From assembly GCA_946482615.1 (NCBI GenBank), contig CAMLSF010000001.1, positions 1 to 64,000 of the forward strand: 64,000 nt of DNA, read 5' to 3'. Made by a program: the position numbers and the translations under genes. The notes below the pieces were generated by a model. The model had not been told where the DNA came from, did not search any database, and saw only the letters and a program-made list of their open reading frames with translations. Source of the stretch: an uncultured Chromatiaceae bacterium. GTDB lineage: Bacteria > Pseudomonadota > Gammaproteobacteria > Enterobacterales > Alteromonadaceae. Each line of letters opens with the position of its first letter. Within the stretch, counting starts at the first letter, position 1. This document shows, one piece after another, positions 35,484-43,412 of this stretch.

Positions 35484-35753
35484 TCATCCCAACATGGCCG
35501 GGATCATCTGACTTAAATTGGCAAACCAGTCGAGTAACTTCTGGATCAGCCAATGTCCGGCAAATACCACCATCAGTAAAGTCAGCAGCATACGGGGCAA
35601 AAAGGTCAGGGTTTGTTCCTGAATCGAAGTAGCGGCCTGAAACACAGCCACCAGAATACCCAGCACCAGACCCGGTACTATCAGCACCAGTAAAATTTCG
35701 ATAATGGTAAAAATGGCGTCGCTAATCAGCTGTGTCGCCATACCCGGATTCAT
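35484..35753 (-). CDS. fliQ: Lateral flagellar export protein FliQ
   Basis: An 89-residue protein of two transmembrane helices that packs around the FliP5-FliR core of the export gate. ISDAIFTIIEILLVLIVPGLVLGILVAVFQAATSIQEQTLTFLPR is the conserved FliQ pattern. It overlaps the fliP stop by 4 bases. Confidence 0.94.
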   Translation of the reverse strand: MNPGMATQLISDAIFTIIEILLVLIVPGLVLGILVAVFQAATSIQEQTLTFLPRMLLTLLMVVFAGHWLIQKLLDWFANLSQMIPAMLG

Positions 35754-36487
35754 GGAGCAGCTCCGAAGGTTGCAGCTAAAGTACCGGCCACCATAGACCA
35801 GCCATCGGCCAGTACAAAAATCATCAGCTTAAAGGGCAAACTGATAATCAGCGGCGATAACATCATCATCCCCATCGACATCAGCACACTGGCGACGACC
35901 AGATCGATGATTAAAAAGGGAATAAACAACATAAAACCTATCTGGAAGGCCGTAGTCAGTTCACTTAACACAAAAGCCGGTAACAAGACGTCAAAAGTTA
36001 AATCTGCCGCAGCTCTGGTGGTGGGTTCGTTGGCTATTTTTAAGACCTGATGCAATTCGTTTTCGCGAATTTGCGCCAGCATAAATTGCCGTACCGGCTG
36101 TTCAGCACGGGCTATAGCCTGCTCCAAAGACAGGGTTTCAGCCTGATAAGGCTTAAAGGCATTCTGGTATATATCCTGCCAGACAGGTTTCATAATCAAC
36201 AGGCTCAGCATCAGGGCTATGCCAATTAAAATCCGGTTTGGCGGGCTTTGGGCCAGGCCCAGTGCCTGACGCAAAATCGCCAGCACTATAATAATACGGG
36301 TAAAAGAGGTCATCATCAGCACTATGCCGGGGATCAGACTCAACACCGTCATCAACAGCAAAATTTGCAGTTTAACGCTGTAATCTTGTCCTGTTGCACT
36401 GTCGGTGACAGACAACAAGGTCAGATCCTGAGCTGACAACCCCAAAGGCAACAGCAGTGCGGCCAGAGCCAATAAGACCTTAGGCAT
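35750..36487 (-). CDS. fliP: Lateral flagellar export protein FliP
   Basis: A 245-residue export gate protein. A cleavable signal sequence (MPKVLLALAALLLPLGLSAQ) is followed by the conserved MTSFTRIIIVLAILRQALG and PPNRILIGIALMLS and the C-terminal SMGMMMLSPLIISLPFKLMIFVLADGW. Starting at ATG 36487, which overlaps the fliN stop by 8 bases, gives a proper signal peptide; the frame extends 10 more codons without need. FliO, the usual FliP assembly helper, has no gene in this locus. Confidence 0.94.
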   Translation of the reverse strand: MPKVLLALAALLLPLGLSAQDLTLLSVTDSATGQDYSVKLQILLLMTVLSLIPGIVLMMTSFTRIIIVLAILRQALGLAQSPPNRILIGIALMLSLLIMKPVWQDIYQNAFKPYQAETLSLEQAIARAEQPVRQFMLAQIRENELHQVLKIANEPTTRAAADLTFDVLLPAFVLSELTTAFQIGFMLFIPFLIIDLVVASVLMSMGMMMLSPLIISLPFKLMIFVLADGWSMVAGTLAATFGAAP

Positions 36488-36839
36488 GACGGGTTGGGCT
36501 ATTTTGCGTGGAGACAAACTTCAGGCCATATTTACCATTGACCATCACCACTTCGGCTTTCGCAAATAACACGCCGTTCACTTTGACATCCAGAGGCTCA
36601 CCTACAGGCTTGTCCAAAGGCAATACATCGCCGGCTTCAGCGCCACTCAGTTCACCTAAGGTCACTTCTGTGCTGGACACTTCCAGAGTCACAGTCAGAG
36701 GCACGTCGCGGAACATATCCATGCCCAGAGCCCCTGTTGCTTTATCGGTTTTCTCTTCACCAAATAACTCGCCCATGTCCAGCATAGTGATGTCATCCAT
36801 CATGCTGTCTGCATTCGTTTGCACATTACTCATCATCAT
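36480..36839 (-). CDS. fliN: Lateral flagellar motor switch protein FliN
   Basis: A 119-residue C-ring protein with an acidic N-terminus (DDITMLDMGELFGEE) and a SpoA domain (VPLTVTLEVSSTEVTLGELSGAEAGDVLPLDKPVGEPLDVKVNGVLFAKAEVVMVNGKYG) ending in KFV. Three consecutive ATG codons (36839, 36836, 36833) follow AGGAG; spacing favours the second or third. It overlaps the fliM end. Confidence 0.93.
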   Translation of the reverse strand: MMMSNVQTNADSMMDDITMLDMGELFGEEKTDKATGALGMDMFRDVPLTVTLEVSSTEVTLGELSGAEAGDVLPLDKPVGEPLDVKVNGVLFAKAEVVMVNGKYGLKFVSTQNSPTRHA

Positions 36840-37717
36840 TTCTCCTGTTTTTCCGTCACCTGGAACATTAATACCTGACCTTCTTCGGCCACAGTGCCGT
36901 GAAACAGCACTTGTTTACCCAATTGGAACCGCATAGAACTAAAGAGCTCTATGGCCAATATTTCTCCCTGTAACCAGCCTTGCAGCTGCTTGACTGTGAC
37001 TTGCTTACGGGCCATCTCGACAGTGCAGCGTACCGGCAACTGCTGCCATTCCAATGGCAGCGGCGAGTTTGCAACTTCTGCTGCACTAAACAACTCATCG
37101 TTGTCTTGCAACAACAGCTCAATCGGCAGCCATAAAAACCAACTGACCGCATCGTTTTCCAGGATCAGCCGCACTTTCAGCGGCAAATAACTAAACGCAT
37201 CCAGCTGCAGTTTTTGTTTGTACAAATGTGCGGTCAGAGGTAAATGCTGGTTAAACAGCAGTTGCATCAGAGCCTGCACCTGCTTTTGTAATAAACGGCA
37301 ACAAATGCGGTTTTCAGAGCTACTGAATTCCACTTTTTCCTGGATCTGGGTTTTGTCTGTCAGTTGGCCCCCCAGACATAAATCGGCCATGTTATGCACG
37401 GCCTGATGGTCAATCGACATATAACAAAGCCGGTCTTTATCCAGTGGTAAAGCCGCATCCAGCAATAAAATACCTGGCTCTGATAACCAGTTCTCCAGAC
37501 CCACACCACTGCATAAATTCAGGTCCAGATCAAAGACCACATCGGTCAGCATCCGGCCCAACTCGGCCTGCAAGGCTTTACTCAGATCCGCCAGACGGCT
37601 TTTGCACCTTTGGCTGGCTGTCTCAAAACTGCGTTGTTGCCGGGTTAAAGCGTAAGGGACAGCAGCTTCGGCCATCTCTTTGCTTAACAACTTCTGCTCT
37701 GTATCTGTAAAAATCAT
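36836..37717 (-). CDS. fliM: Lateral flagellar motor switch protein FliM, lacking the CheY-binding N-terminus
   Basis: A 293-residue C-ring protein, short for FliM (about 330). The middle CheC-like domain is divergent (NMADLCLGGQL retains the GG patch) and a C-terminal SpoA domain follows (LPVRCTVEMARKQVTVKQLQGWLQGEILAIELF). The N-terminal LSQxEIDALL peptide that binds CheY-P in polar and enteric FliM is absent: the protein begins MIFTDTEQKLLSKEM. Position before fliN and overall length confirm FliM. It lies 3 bases after the PilZ gene. Confidence 0.88.
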   Translation of the reverse strand: MIFTDTEQKLLSKEMAEAAVPYALTRQQRSFETASQRCKSRLADLSKALQAELGRMLTDVVFDLDLNLCSGVGLENWLSEPGILLLDAALPLDKDRLCYMSIDHQAVHNMADLCLGGQLTDKTQIQEKVEFSSSENRICCRLLQKQVQALMQLLFNQHLPLTAHLYKQKLQLDAFSYLPLKVRLILENDAVSWFLWLPIELLLQDNDELFSAAEVANSPLPLEWQQLPVRCTVEMARKQVTVKQLQGWLQGEILAIELFSSMRFQLGKQVLFHGTVAEEGQVLMFQVTEKQEK

Positions 37718-37720
37718 CCG

Positions 37721-38149
37721 CTACCCTAAATTCTGTTGCTGGTTCACTTCAACCAGCCGAAAGTTATCCTGCTTTAACACAAAAGCACGCCGTCTGAGTT
37801 TGCGTAATAACTTCAGCCGCACTGCGTTGTCTTTGCCTTGCCATTCCAGACCTAAAAACTCCAGCTTGTCGTTAATGGCTTTGCGATAACAAACCCTGGC
37901 TTTGACTCTGGTATTTTTGTCGTACAACACCCAAAACTGGTCCGGCACATTATCTTTCAGCGGAGCCAATAGTCCTGCTCCACCCATACTCATATCTTTA
38001 ACAACAGCACTGCCAATTTCGCCACCAAACCAGCCCAGCCGTTTTAGTTTCACCGCTATGCCTTTGGTTTGAGTTTGCAGTGACTGCTGTGGGTCATAAA
38101 AATACCAGCGGTAATAAGTACGGCCCGGTTGTTGGCGTAAGTACGGCAT
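37721..38149 (-). CDS. PilZ-domain protein in the lateral flagellar operon
   Basis: A 142-residue protein, mostly a single PilZ-like domain. The DxSxxG motif is present as DMSMGGAG near residue 70, followed by the beta strands FWVLYDKNTRVKARVCYRK and LEFLGLEWQG. The RxxxR motif usually found upstream is not clear (KLKRLGWFG stands there), so c-di-GMP binding is likely but not certain. It starts 1 base after the motB stop with AGGA upstream, and fliM follows after 3 bases. This suggests a YcgR-like brake or clutch on stator or switch. Confidence 0.72.
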   Translation of the reverse strand: MPYLRQQPGRTYYRWYFYDPQQSLQTQTKGIAVKLKRLGWFGGEIGSAVVKDMSMGGAGLLAPLKDNVPDQFWVLYDKNTRVKARVCYRKAINDKLEFLGLEWQGKDNAVRLKLLRKLRRRAFVLKQDNFRLVEVNQQQNLG

Positions 38150-38150
38150 A

Positions 38151-39140
38151 TCAATCCTGATAATCTGTGCGTAAGACCGGCTGATTCTGACGGGCCGCAC
38201 CGGCCGCTTTATTCAGCTCATTGTTTTTATTGTCGCTGGAGAACATGTCTTTTAACTGCTGCTCTGCTTTGCTGGTCAGGATCAAAATCTCAATGCGGCG
38301 GTTTTCACTGGCCCCTGGCTCTGCTTTGTTGAGCAACATGGTTTCGGCAAAAGCACTGACCTGAGCCACTCTTTGTACCGGCATACCACCAGCGGCCAGC
38401 ACCTGACGCGCCTGCAGGGCTCTGTCACCCGATAGCTCCCAGTTGCTGTATTGGCTGCTGTTAAAGGCTGTACCGTCTGTATGACCTGAGATCAGCAGTC
38501 TGTTGTGAATGCGGGAAAATACCGGCGCCAGTTTTAACAACAAGTCTTCAAAATAAGGCGTCATTTCCACCTGACCCCGCTGAAACATCTGACGGTTTTC
38601 ACTGTCGCGGATAATCACACGCAAACCGGCAGGCATAGCTTCAATCACCAGATTGGCCTCGGCCTGATTGACCTCTGCAAAATTCTGAAAGGCCTGCGCC
38701 AATAAACTTAAATCCGGTGGTGAATCGTATTGGCCGCTGATCAAAGAGTTCAGTTTTTCCCCGACACCAGCTGAAGGTTCCCTTTTGCCTTCAGGGATTT
38801 GCAAATGCGCCGACATACCAGCAACAAAAGTCTGCTGGGGTTCATGCACAGAGACAGCCATCTCTACAGGTGAAGGGGTGCCGCCTAAATCGACAGGATA
38901 AGGGCTGTTCATCGCATCAAAAGGATGGCTGTTACCGCCCAGAATCGACTGGGTCCGCATATAAGAGGCCACTTTAGTCCGCTCTTTTACGGTGGAGACT
39001 TCTAAAATCCACAGCACCATAAAAAACGCCATCATGGCCAGCGTAAAGTCGGCAAAAGCCACCTTCCAGGCGCCATTGCTTTTGCGACCTGCTTTGACAC
39101 GGTTGACCCGCCGGATTATGACTGGAGCTGTATCGTTCAT
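38151..39140 (-). CDS. motB: Lateral flagellar stator protein MotB (LafU)
   Basis: A 329-residue stator subunit. One transmembrane helix (about 27-48) carries the proton-binding Asp31 in WKVAFADFTLAMMAFFMVLW, as in proton-driven MotB. An OmpA-like peptidoglycan-binding domain (LLISGHTDGTAFNSSQYSNWELSGDRALQARQVL, NRRIEILI) follows. The helix resembles MotB rather than PomB, so a proton motor is expected. It overlaps motA by one base (TGATG). Confidence 0.93.
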   Translation of the reverse strand: MNDTAPVIIRRVNRVKAGRKSNGAWKVAFADFTLAMMAFFMVLWILEVSTVKERTKVASYMRTQSILGGNSHPFDAMNSPYPVDLGGTPSPVEMAVSVHEPQQTFVAGMSAHLQIPEGKREPSAGVGEKLNSLISGQYDSPPDLSLLAQAFQNFAEVNQAEANLVIEAMPAGLRVIIRDSENRQMFQRGQVEMTPYFEDLLLKLAPVFSRIHNRLLISGHTDGTAFNSSQYSNWELSGDRALQARQVLAAGGMPVQRVAQVSAFAETMLLNKAEPGASENRRIEILILTSKAEQQLKDMFSSDNKNNELNKAAGAARQNQPVLRTDYQD

Positions 39141-39997
39141 CAGGCCGCCTTGCTATTGATCCAGTCTTCCATTTCGGTGAAAGAGGGTTTCAAATCTTCA
39201 GTGATGAGCTTACGGCCTGAGTCTGTAGCCACCACAGCCACATGACCTTTGGCATGGGCCACCAGCACAGCCCGCACACATTCAAACACTGCGGTCTGTT
39301 TTTTGACATAAGCTTCCATGGCCGAACTCAAAGGTTCGAACAGGCAATAACAGGCAAAAATACCAATAAAAGTACCGACCAGAGCAGCGGCAACGTGGTA
39401 ACCAATTTCACTCAAAGGCCCGTCCAGATGCTGCATAGTAATAATGATGCCGCCGACAGCGGCCAAAATACCAAAGCCCGGCATGGCTTCAGCTATACCG
39501 TGTAACGCGGTAGAAGGTTTCAGCTTTTGCTGCTCAATGGTCTGAATTTCCTGTTCCAGCAAAGCATCCAGATCATAGGCATTAATTTTACCCATACTGA
39601 GTAAACGCACGTTATCGCAGACGAAGACCAGCAACTCAGGATTTTCCAATACGGCAGGATAAGAGATAAAAATAGAGCTGACCTGTGGATTTTCGACATG
39701 ATCTTCCAGTTCGCGGAAACCTTTGCTGCGAATAGTCTCTAATAACTGATACATCAGCATCAGCACCTCTTTGTACAGCTGACTCTGATCCTGCTGTTTC
39801 ACAAACTGGGCTTTGAGTTGTCCCAGCATGTCCTTTAATACATAGCTGCTGTTGCCTATGATCAGAGCACCAACACCAGCACCTAAAATAATAACAAACT
39901 CAGCAGGTTGCCATAGCATAGCCACATTACCGCCAGCCATCACAAAGCCACCGACCACAGCAGCCAACACAACCAGAAAACCTATTAGTCTTTGCAT
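39140..39997 (-). CDS. motA: Lateral flagellar stator protein MotA (LafT)
   Basis: A 285-residue protein with four transmembrane helices; two start the protein and two follow residue 170 (AMPGFGILAAVGGIIITMQHLDGPLSEIGYHVAAALVGTFIGIFACYCLFEPLSSAMEAY). The cytoplasmic loop holds the charged residues that contact FliG. It follows fliA with an 18-base gap and is the proton channel with MotB. Confidence 0.94.
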   Translation of the reverse strand: MQRLIGFLVVLAAVVGGFVMAGGNVAMLWQPAEFVIILGAGVGALIIGNSSYVLKDMLGQLKAQFVKQQDQSQLYKEVLMLMYQLLETIRSKGFRELEDHVENPQVSSIFISYPAVLENPELLVFVCDNVRLLSMGKINAYDLDALLEQEIQTIEQQKLKPSTALHGIAEAMPGFGILAAVGGIIITMQHLDGPLSEIGYHVAAALVGTFIGIFACYCLFEPLSSAMEAYVKKQTAVFECVRAVLVAHAKGHVAVVATDSGRKLITEDLKPSFTEMEDWINSKAA

Positions 39998-40015
39998 TGT
40001 TTTTATTCCGTCCTT

Positions 40016-40735
40016 TTACCACTGAGCCAGTTTTTTATTCAGTAAATCAATAGCGTGCTTATGCAACTGGCAGACTCTGGACTCCGTCAGCTCCAGCACC
40101 AGCGCAATTTCTTTCATATTCAGCTCATGGCTGTAGTACAGATGCAGTAACAACCTGCACCGCTCTGGCAGCGATGCCATAGCTTTTTTCAGCGACAGCT
40201 TCAGCTCCAGTGCGGACAAGCTGGTTTCACCCAATTGTTCGTGTTGCTGCTGTTCCAATAATTGATCCAGACTTTCCATCGACTCAGCCTGAGTCAGATA
40301 CATCAGCTCCGACAGCGCAGCCGAGTCAATCTTTAAGTGTTTGCCTAACTCTTCATGACTGGGCACCCGGCCTAAAGTTTTGGTCAGCTCCCTGCTGGCG
40401 TCACGAAACTGATGGGCTTGCTGGCGTAATTGCCGCGGGCGCCAGTCAGCACGGCGAAACTCGTCGAGCATAGCGCCACGAATACGCTTAAAGGCGTAGG
40501 CTTCAAAAAACTCGTCCGGTGCTTTGCCATAACGCCGCAAAGCTGACAGCAAACCCAACAAACCTATTTGCTGTAAATCGTCTGAATCCACCACAGAGCC
40601 CAATAAAGAGCGCAAATGACCAGCAGCTCTTTTCACCAGAAAGCTGTACTGACCCAGCAGTTTGCTTTCATTGCTGACAGCCACAGAGGACGGGCTTTGT
40701 GTTTCAGTATCTGACCAGAGACTTTCTGCCAGCAT
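40016..40735 (-). CDS. fliA: Lateral flagellar sigma-28 factor FliA (LafS)
   Basis: A 239-residue sigma-28 factor that transcribes the late genes. Region 2 (LLGSVVDSDDLQQIGLLGLLSALRRYG, FEAYAFKRIRGAMLDEFRRADW), region 3 (RELTKTLGRVPSHEELGKHLKI) and region 4 (HELNMKEIALVLELTESRVCQLHKHAI) are all complete. The cognate anti-sigma FlgM lies at 56.6 kb, and two matching promoter candidates (before lafA and flgM) fit its expected targets. Confidence 0.94.
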   Translation of the reverse strand: MLAESLWSDTETQSPSSVAVSNESKLLGQYSFLVKRAAGHLRSLLGSVVDSDDLQQIGLLGLLSALRRYGKAPDEFFEAYAFKRIRGAMLDEFRRADWRPRQLRQQAHQFRDASRELTKTLGRVPSHEELGKHLKIDSAALSELMYLTQAESMESLDQLLEQQQHEQLGETSLSALELKLSLKKAMASLPERCRLLLHLYYSHELNMKEIALVLELTESRVCQLHKHAIDLLNKKLAQW

Positions 40736-40743
40736 CGCAGTAC

Positions 40744-41175
40744 CTACTGAATAAAAATGTTAGTGATCAGCACGTTATCCAGCTGATCTTCAAACTTGTT
40801 GTCGGCAAGCGTCTGGTTAAAGCGGCCAAGCAACAACTTCTGCACTTCTTCAATTTGTTGCATCGCCAATTTCACTTCCAGATGACTACTTTTGGCAAAA
40901 TGCTCCACCATGGCGTTACGTAATAAAGGTGTGGCTTCTTTTAACGCAGCAACAGTGTCCGGTTTATGGGTCACTAAGGTCAGCTCCAGCACCAGATAAC
41001 GAGAGTTCGGATCGCTGTTAACACTCATCACGAACTTTTCCATAGGAAAAAACAGCGGCTTTACACTGATTTCCTGCACCGCAGTTTTGTTCTGATCCGC
41101 CTGCCACCAATAAAAACCCGCGGTGCCTAAAGCGCCAACCAATAAAACTCCAAGTAACACCACCATCTTATTCAT
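40744..41175 (-). CDS. fliL: Lateral flagellar basal body protein FliL (LafF)
   Basis: A 143-residue single-pass membrane protein that rings the stator. The N-terminal helix (about 4-23) is followed by a periplasmic SPFH-like domain with PMEKFVMSVNSDPNSRYLVLELTLV and the end VLITNIFIQ typical of FliL. It stands between fliK and fliA, the usual lateral order. Confidence 0.9.
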   Translation of the reverse strand: MNKMVVLLGVLLVGALGTAGFYWWQADQNKTAVQEISVKPLFFPMEKFVMSVNSDPNSRYLVLELTLVTHKPDTVAALKEATPLLRNAMVEHFAKSSHLEVKLAMQQIEEVQKLLLGRFNQTLADNKFEDQLDNVLITNIFIQ

Positions 41176-41201
41176 GGGTTCTTTTTCCTTTTTTATCCCT
41201 G

Positions 41202-42446
41202 TTATACCAGTTGATTCACTAAATTCTGTTTGTTGGGTTGTTTGGCTTCAGTCAGAGTCATTTCGGCTTCTGAATGAAAATTTGATTCAGGCTGTTGCGC
41301 CCGTTGCGGTGGCGTTTTTTGCTGCTGTTGCTGTGAGGAACTGTCTGAGCCCATACGCAGCTCAATCTGTACATCAGCGCCCAACTTTTGCTGCAAGCTG
41401 GCCCTTAACTGCTCCAGTCCCTGCCCCATAGCTTCACGTAATTGTGTATTACTACTGTGCATCTGCACTGTCAGGTGATCCCCGTCCAGTTGCACCGACA
41501 ACTCAATACTGCCTAAGGAAGGCGGGTCGAGCCGGATCATGGCTTTGTTGACGTTAAAGCCCAGTTGCAAATCAATTTTGTCCGCCAGCATCTTTACCAG
41601 ACGTTGCCCCCACTGCTGGCTTTGAGCAGGTAATGGGTCGGCTTGCCAGACAGGCAAAGTAGATACTGCAGCTGAAGCTACAGCAGCAGTCGGGGCTGGC
41701 ATGTCCGTAATGCCCGCAGTCTGCTGCAAAGCTGTGATGTTGCTCTGGTTTGTATGCACCAGGTGATTTTGGTTCAGATGAAATACGCCGTTACTGGCCA
41801 CTGCATTTTGGCTGTGTTGTTGTGACGGCTTCAGTGCAGACCACAGATCCTGCGATTCAGCCAGAGCCTGAGGTAAGGCAGCCTGAACTGCTGCAATATC
41901 AGTGACGGGCTGTTGCGGCAGGCTGGCTGGCACCATCAAAGGTGCAGCCAAAGCCGGAGGCTGCTGTTGCGGGCTGAGCACTGCTGCGGATAAAGAGTTC
42001 AGGCCGGATAAAGCGCTGCCAGTTGAAGGCAAAGCCGATACAGAGAGCGGAGCTCCCGATGCCTGAGTGCCTGCTTCTGTACTGCTGCCCTGCTCAACCT
42101 GCACAGGCAAGGCTGGCAGATTGGTAAAAACAGCTTCAGATCCAACCAATAAAGCAAGTGGAGCCATAGTTTGGGCTGCACTTTGGTTCAGGCTCTGATT
42201 CAGGCTCTGATTCAGGCTTTGCACTTGTCCCTGCTCAGTCAGCTCTGCCGCTGTAGCATCAGCTAACTGTTGCATTTCGTTATCCAACTGACTCAGCGCG
42301 GTTTCCATATCGGCCAGCAAAACTGCTAAATCCTCTGAATAGGACTGCTGCTGACCTTCAGAATAATTCGTCAGCGCAGACTGGCCCCCTATGCCGCCCT
42401 GAGGCAAAGCAACCGGAGTGAACAAGGCAAATACCGGCATTGTCAT
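41202..42446 (-). CDS. fliK: Lateral flagellar hook-length control protein FliK (LafE)
   Basis: A 414-residue secreted ruler. A long, low-complexity N-terminal part rich in Q, A and S includes tandem SLNQ repeats near residues 80-90. It is followed by the conserved Flg_hook domain (LGSIELSVQLDGDHLTVQMHSS near residues 310-335), which contacts FlhB. It overlaps fliT by one base. Confidence 0.9.
   Translation of the reverse strand: MTMPVFALFTPVALPQGGIGGQSALTNYSEGQQQSYSEDLAVLLADMETALSQLDNEMQQLADATAAELTEQGQVQSLNQSLNQSLNQSAAQTMAPLALLVGSEAVFTNLPALPVQVEQGSSTEAGTQASGAPLSVSALPSTGSALSGLNSLSAAVLSPQQQPPALAAPLMVPASLPQQPVTDIAAVQAALPQALAESQDLWSALKPSQQHSQNAVASNGVFHLNQNHLVHTNQSNITALQQTAGITDMPAPTAAVASAAVSTLPVWQADPLPAQSQQWGQRLVKMLADKIDLQLGFNVNKAMIRLDPPSLGSIELSVQLDGDHLTVQMHSSNTQLREAMGQGLEQLRASLQQKLGADVQIELRMGSDSSSQQQQQKTPPQRAQQPESNFHSEAEMTLTEAKQPNKQNLVNQLV
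42182..42222 (-). repeat. Tandem 12-base repeats in fliK
   Basis: Three to four near-identical 12-base units encode SLNQ, with small third-base differences in the last copy. They lie in the disordered ruler part of FliK, where length changes could alter hook length. Confidence 0.6.
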
Positions 42447-42793
42447 CAGCTTTTCATCTCCATCAGTGCTTCAGTGGTCAGTTGGTAGGCCACCACAGCG
42501 GCTTTATTGTCCTGAAAACGTTGCATCTTTTGCTCTAACATCTGTTGCTGACGTTTAGCCAATTGCAGTAAGGCCTGATAACGTTGTTTAACCAGCTGTA
42601 ATTCCACTTTTAACTCGTGTTGTTCAGCACCTTGTTTGATCTGTTGCACCAAAGCGCTGATTTGGCGATCACAGTCCTGTACCTGCAGCCATTTACCTGC
42701 AACCATAGCTTGTTGCATCTGCAACAACAGTTGTTGGATCTGCATCAGGGCAGGGTTGGACTTCGCTACATACACAGACATCAGGTTCACCAA
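42446..42793 (-). CDS. fliT: Lateral flagellar chaperone FliT-like protein (LafD)
   Basis: A 115-residue helical protein in the position of lafD/fliT, the export chaperone of the cap protein FliD. There is little sequence identity to E. coli FliT; the call rests on size, four-helix pattern, Q-rich composition and place between fliS and fliK. A 218-base gap with strong inverted repeats separates it from fliS. Confidence 0.65.
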   Translation of the reverse strand: MVNLMSVYVAKSNPALMQIQQLLLQMQQAMVAGKWLQVQDCDRQISALVQQIKQGAEQHELKVELQLVKQRYQALLQLAKRQQQMLEQKMQRFQDNKAAVVAYQLTTEALMEMKS

Positions 42794-42884
42794 ATTACCG
42801 AATAACCCACTGATTCAGCAAAAAGCACGCCACAAAATATCTATATGATTTATAAGGAATTAATAAGGAAGCAACTCGGAGGGA

Positions 42885-42910
42885 GGAAGTAAAACTTCCG
42901 CAGGGCGGAA
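42885..42910. repeat. Three-arm hairpin element, copy 1
   Basis: GGAAGT (42885-42890) pairs with ACTTCC (42894-42899), while TTCCG (42896-42900) can instead pair with CGGAA (42906-42910). A second copy with the same arm order lies at 55807-55832. This resembles a small interspersed repeat family. Confidence 0.45.
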
Positions 42911-42945
42911 CCGGATTAAAAAATAGTTCCTCTATGAAATGCAAA

Positions 42946-42995
42946 TTCGGGTTAGAGGCAAATTCAACCGCAGTTTAACTTGCCTCTAACCCGAA
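42946..42995. repeat. Perfect 16-base inverted repeat between fliS and fliT
   Basis: TTCGGGTTAGAGGCAA (42946-42961) and TTGCCTCTAACCCGAA (42980-42995) are perfect complements with an 18-base loop, starting 17 bases beyond the fliS stop. No T run follows on either strand, so it could be a stabilising 3' hairpin, a processing site or an operator. Confidence 0.7.
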
Positions 42996-43011
42996 CCTGA
43001 GCAAAAAGATA

Positions 43012-43401
43012 CTAGGCCTTGTTCAGTAAACCCTGCCAACCTTCCTGCAGATTGGTCATCACTTCCCGTACATGCTCTAGTTCAGCCACATTGTTTCTCA
43101 TACTGGCGCGTAAAATACTGTGGCCACAATGCTGATATAAATTGTGCATATTGGCAGCAACTTCACCGCCTTTATCCTGATCCAATGAGGCATCCAGACC
43201 ACCGAGTATTTTTAATAACTTCTCGACACCAGCGGCTTTTTTATCAAATCTTTTGGCCTGAATATGACCCTCAACCCGGGCCAGCTCATCCAAAAAACCA
43301 TCAAATAACATCAGTACCAGGCTATGAATATCAGCTCCTGAGGCTTTTACATTCACACTGGTATTCTGGTAGGCCTGATAACCCTGAGCAAAATCTAACA
43401 T
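43012..43401 (-). CDS. fliS: Lateral flagellar export chaperone FliS (LafC)
   Basis: A 129-residue chaperone that binds flagellin LafA before export. YQAYQNTSVNVKASGADIHSLVLMLFDGFLDEL at the N-terminus and the four-helix remainder are standard for FliS. It follows fliD by 11 bases. Confidence 0.93.
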   Translation of the reverse strand: MLDFAQGYQAYQNTSVNVKASGADIHSLVLMLFDGFLDELARVEGHIQAKRFDKKAAGVEKLLKILGGLDASLDQDKGGEVAANMHNLYQHCGHSILRASMRNNVAELEHVREVMTNLQEGWQGLLNKA

Positions 43402-43412
43402 AAAGAAACCTC

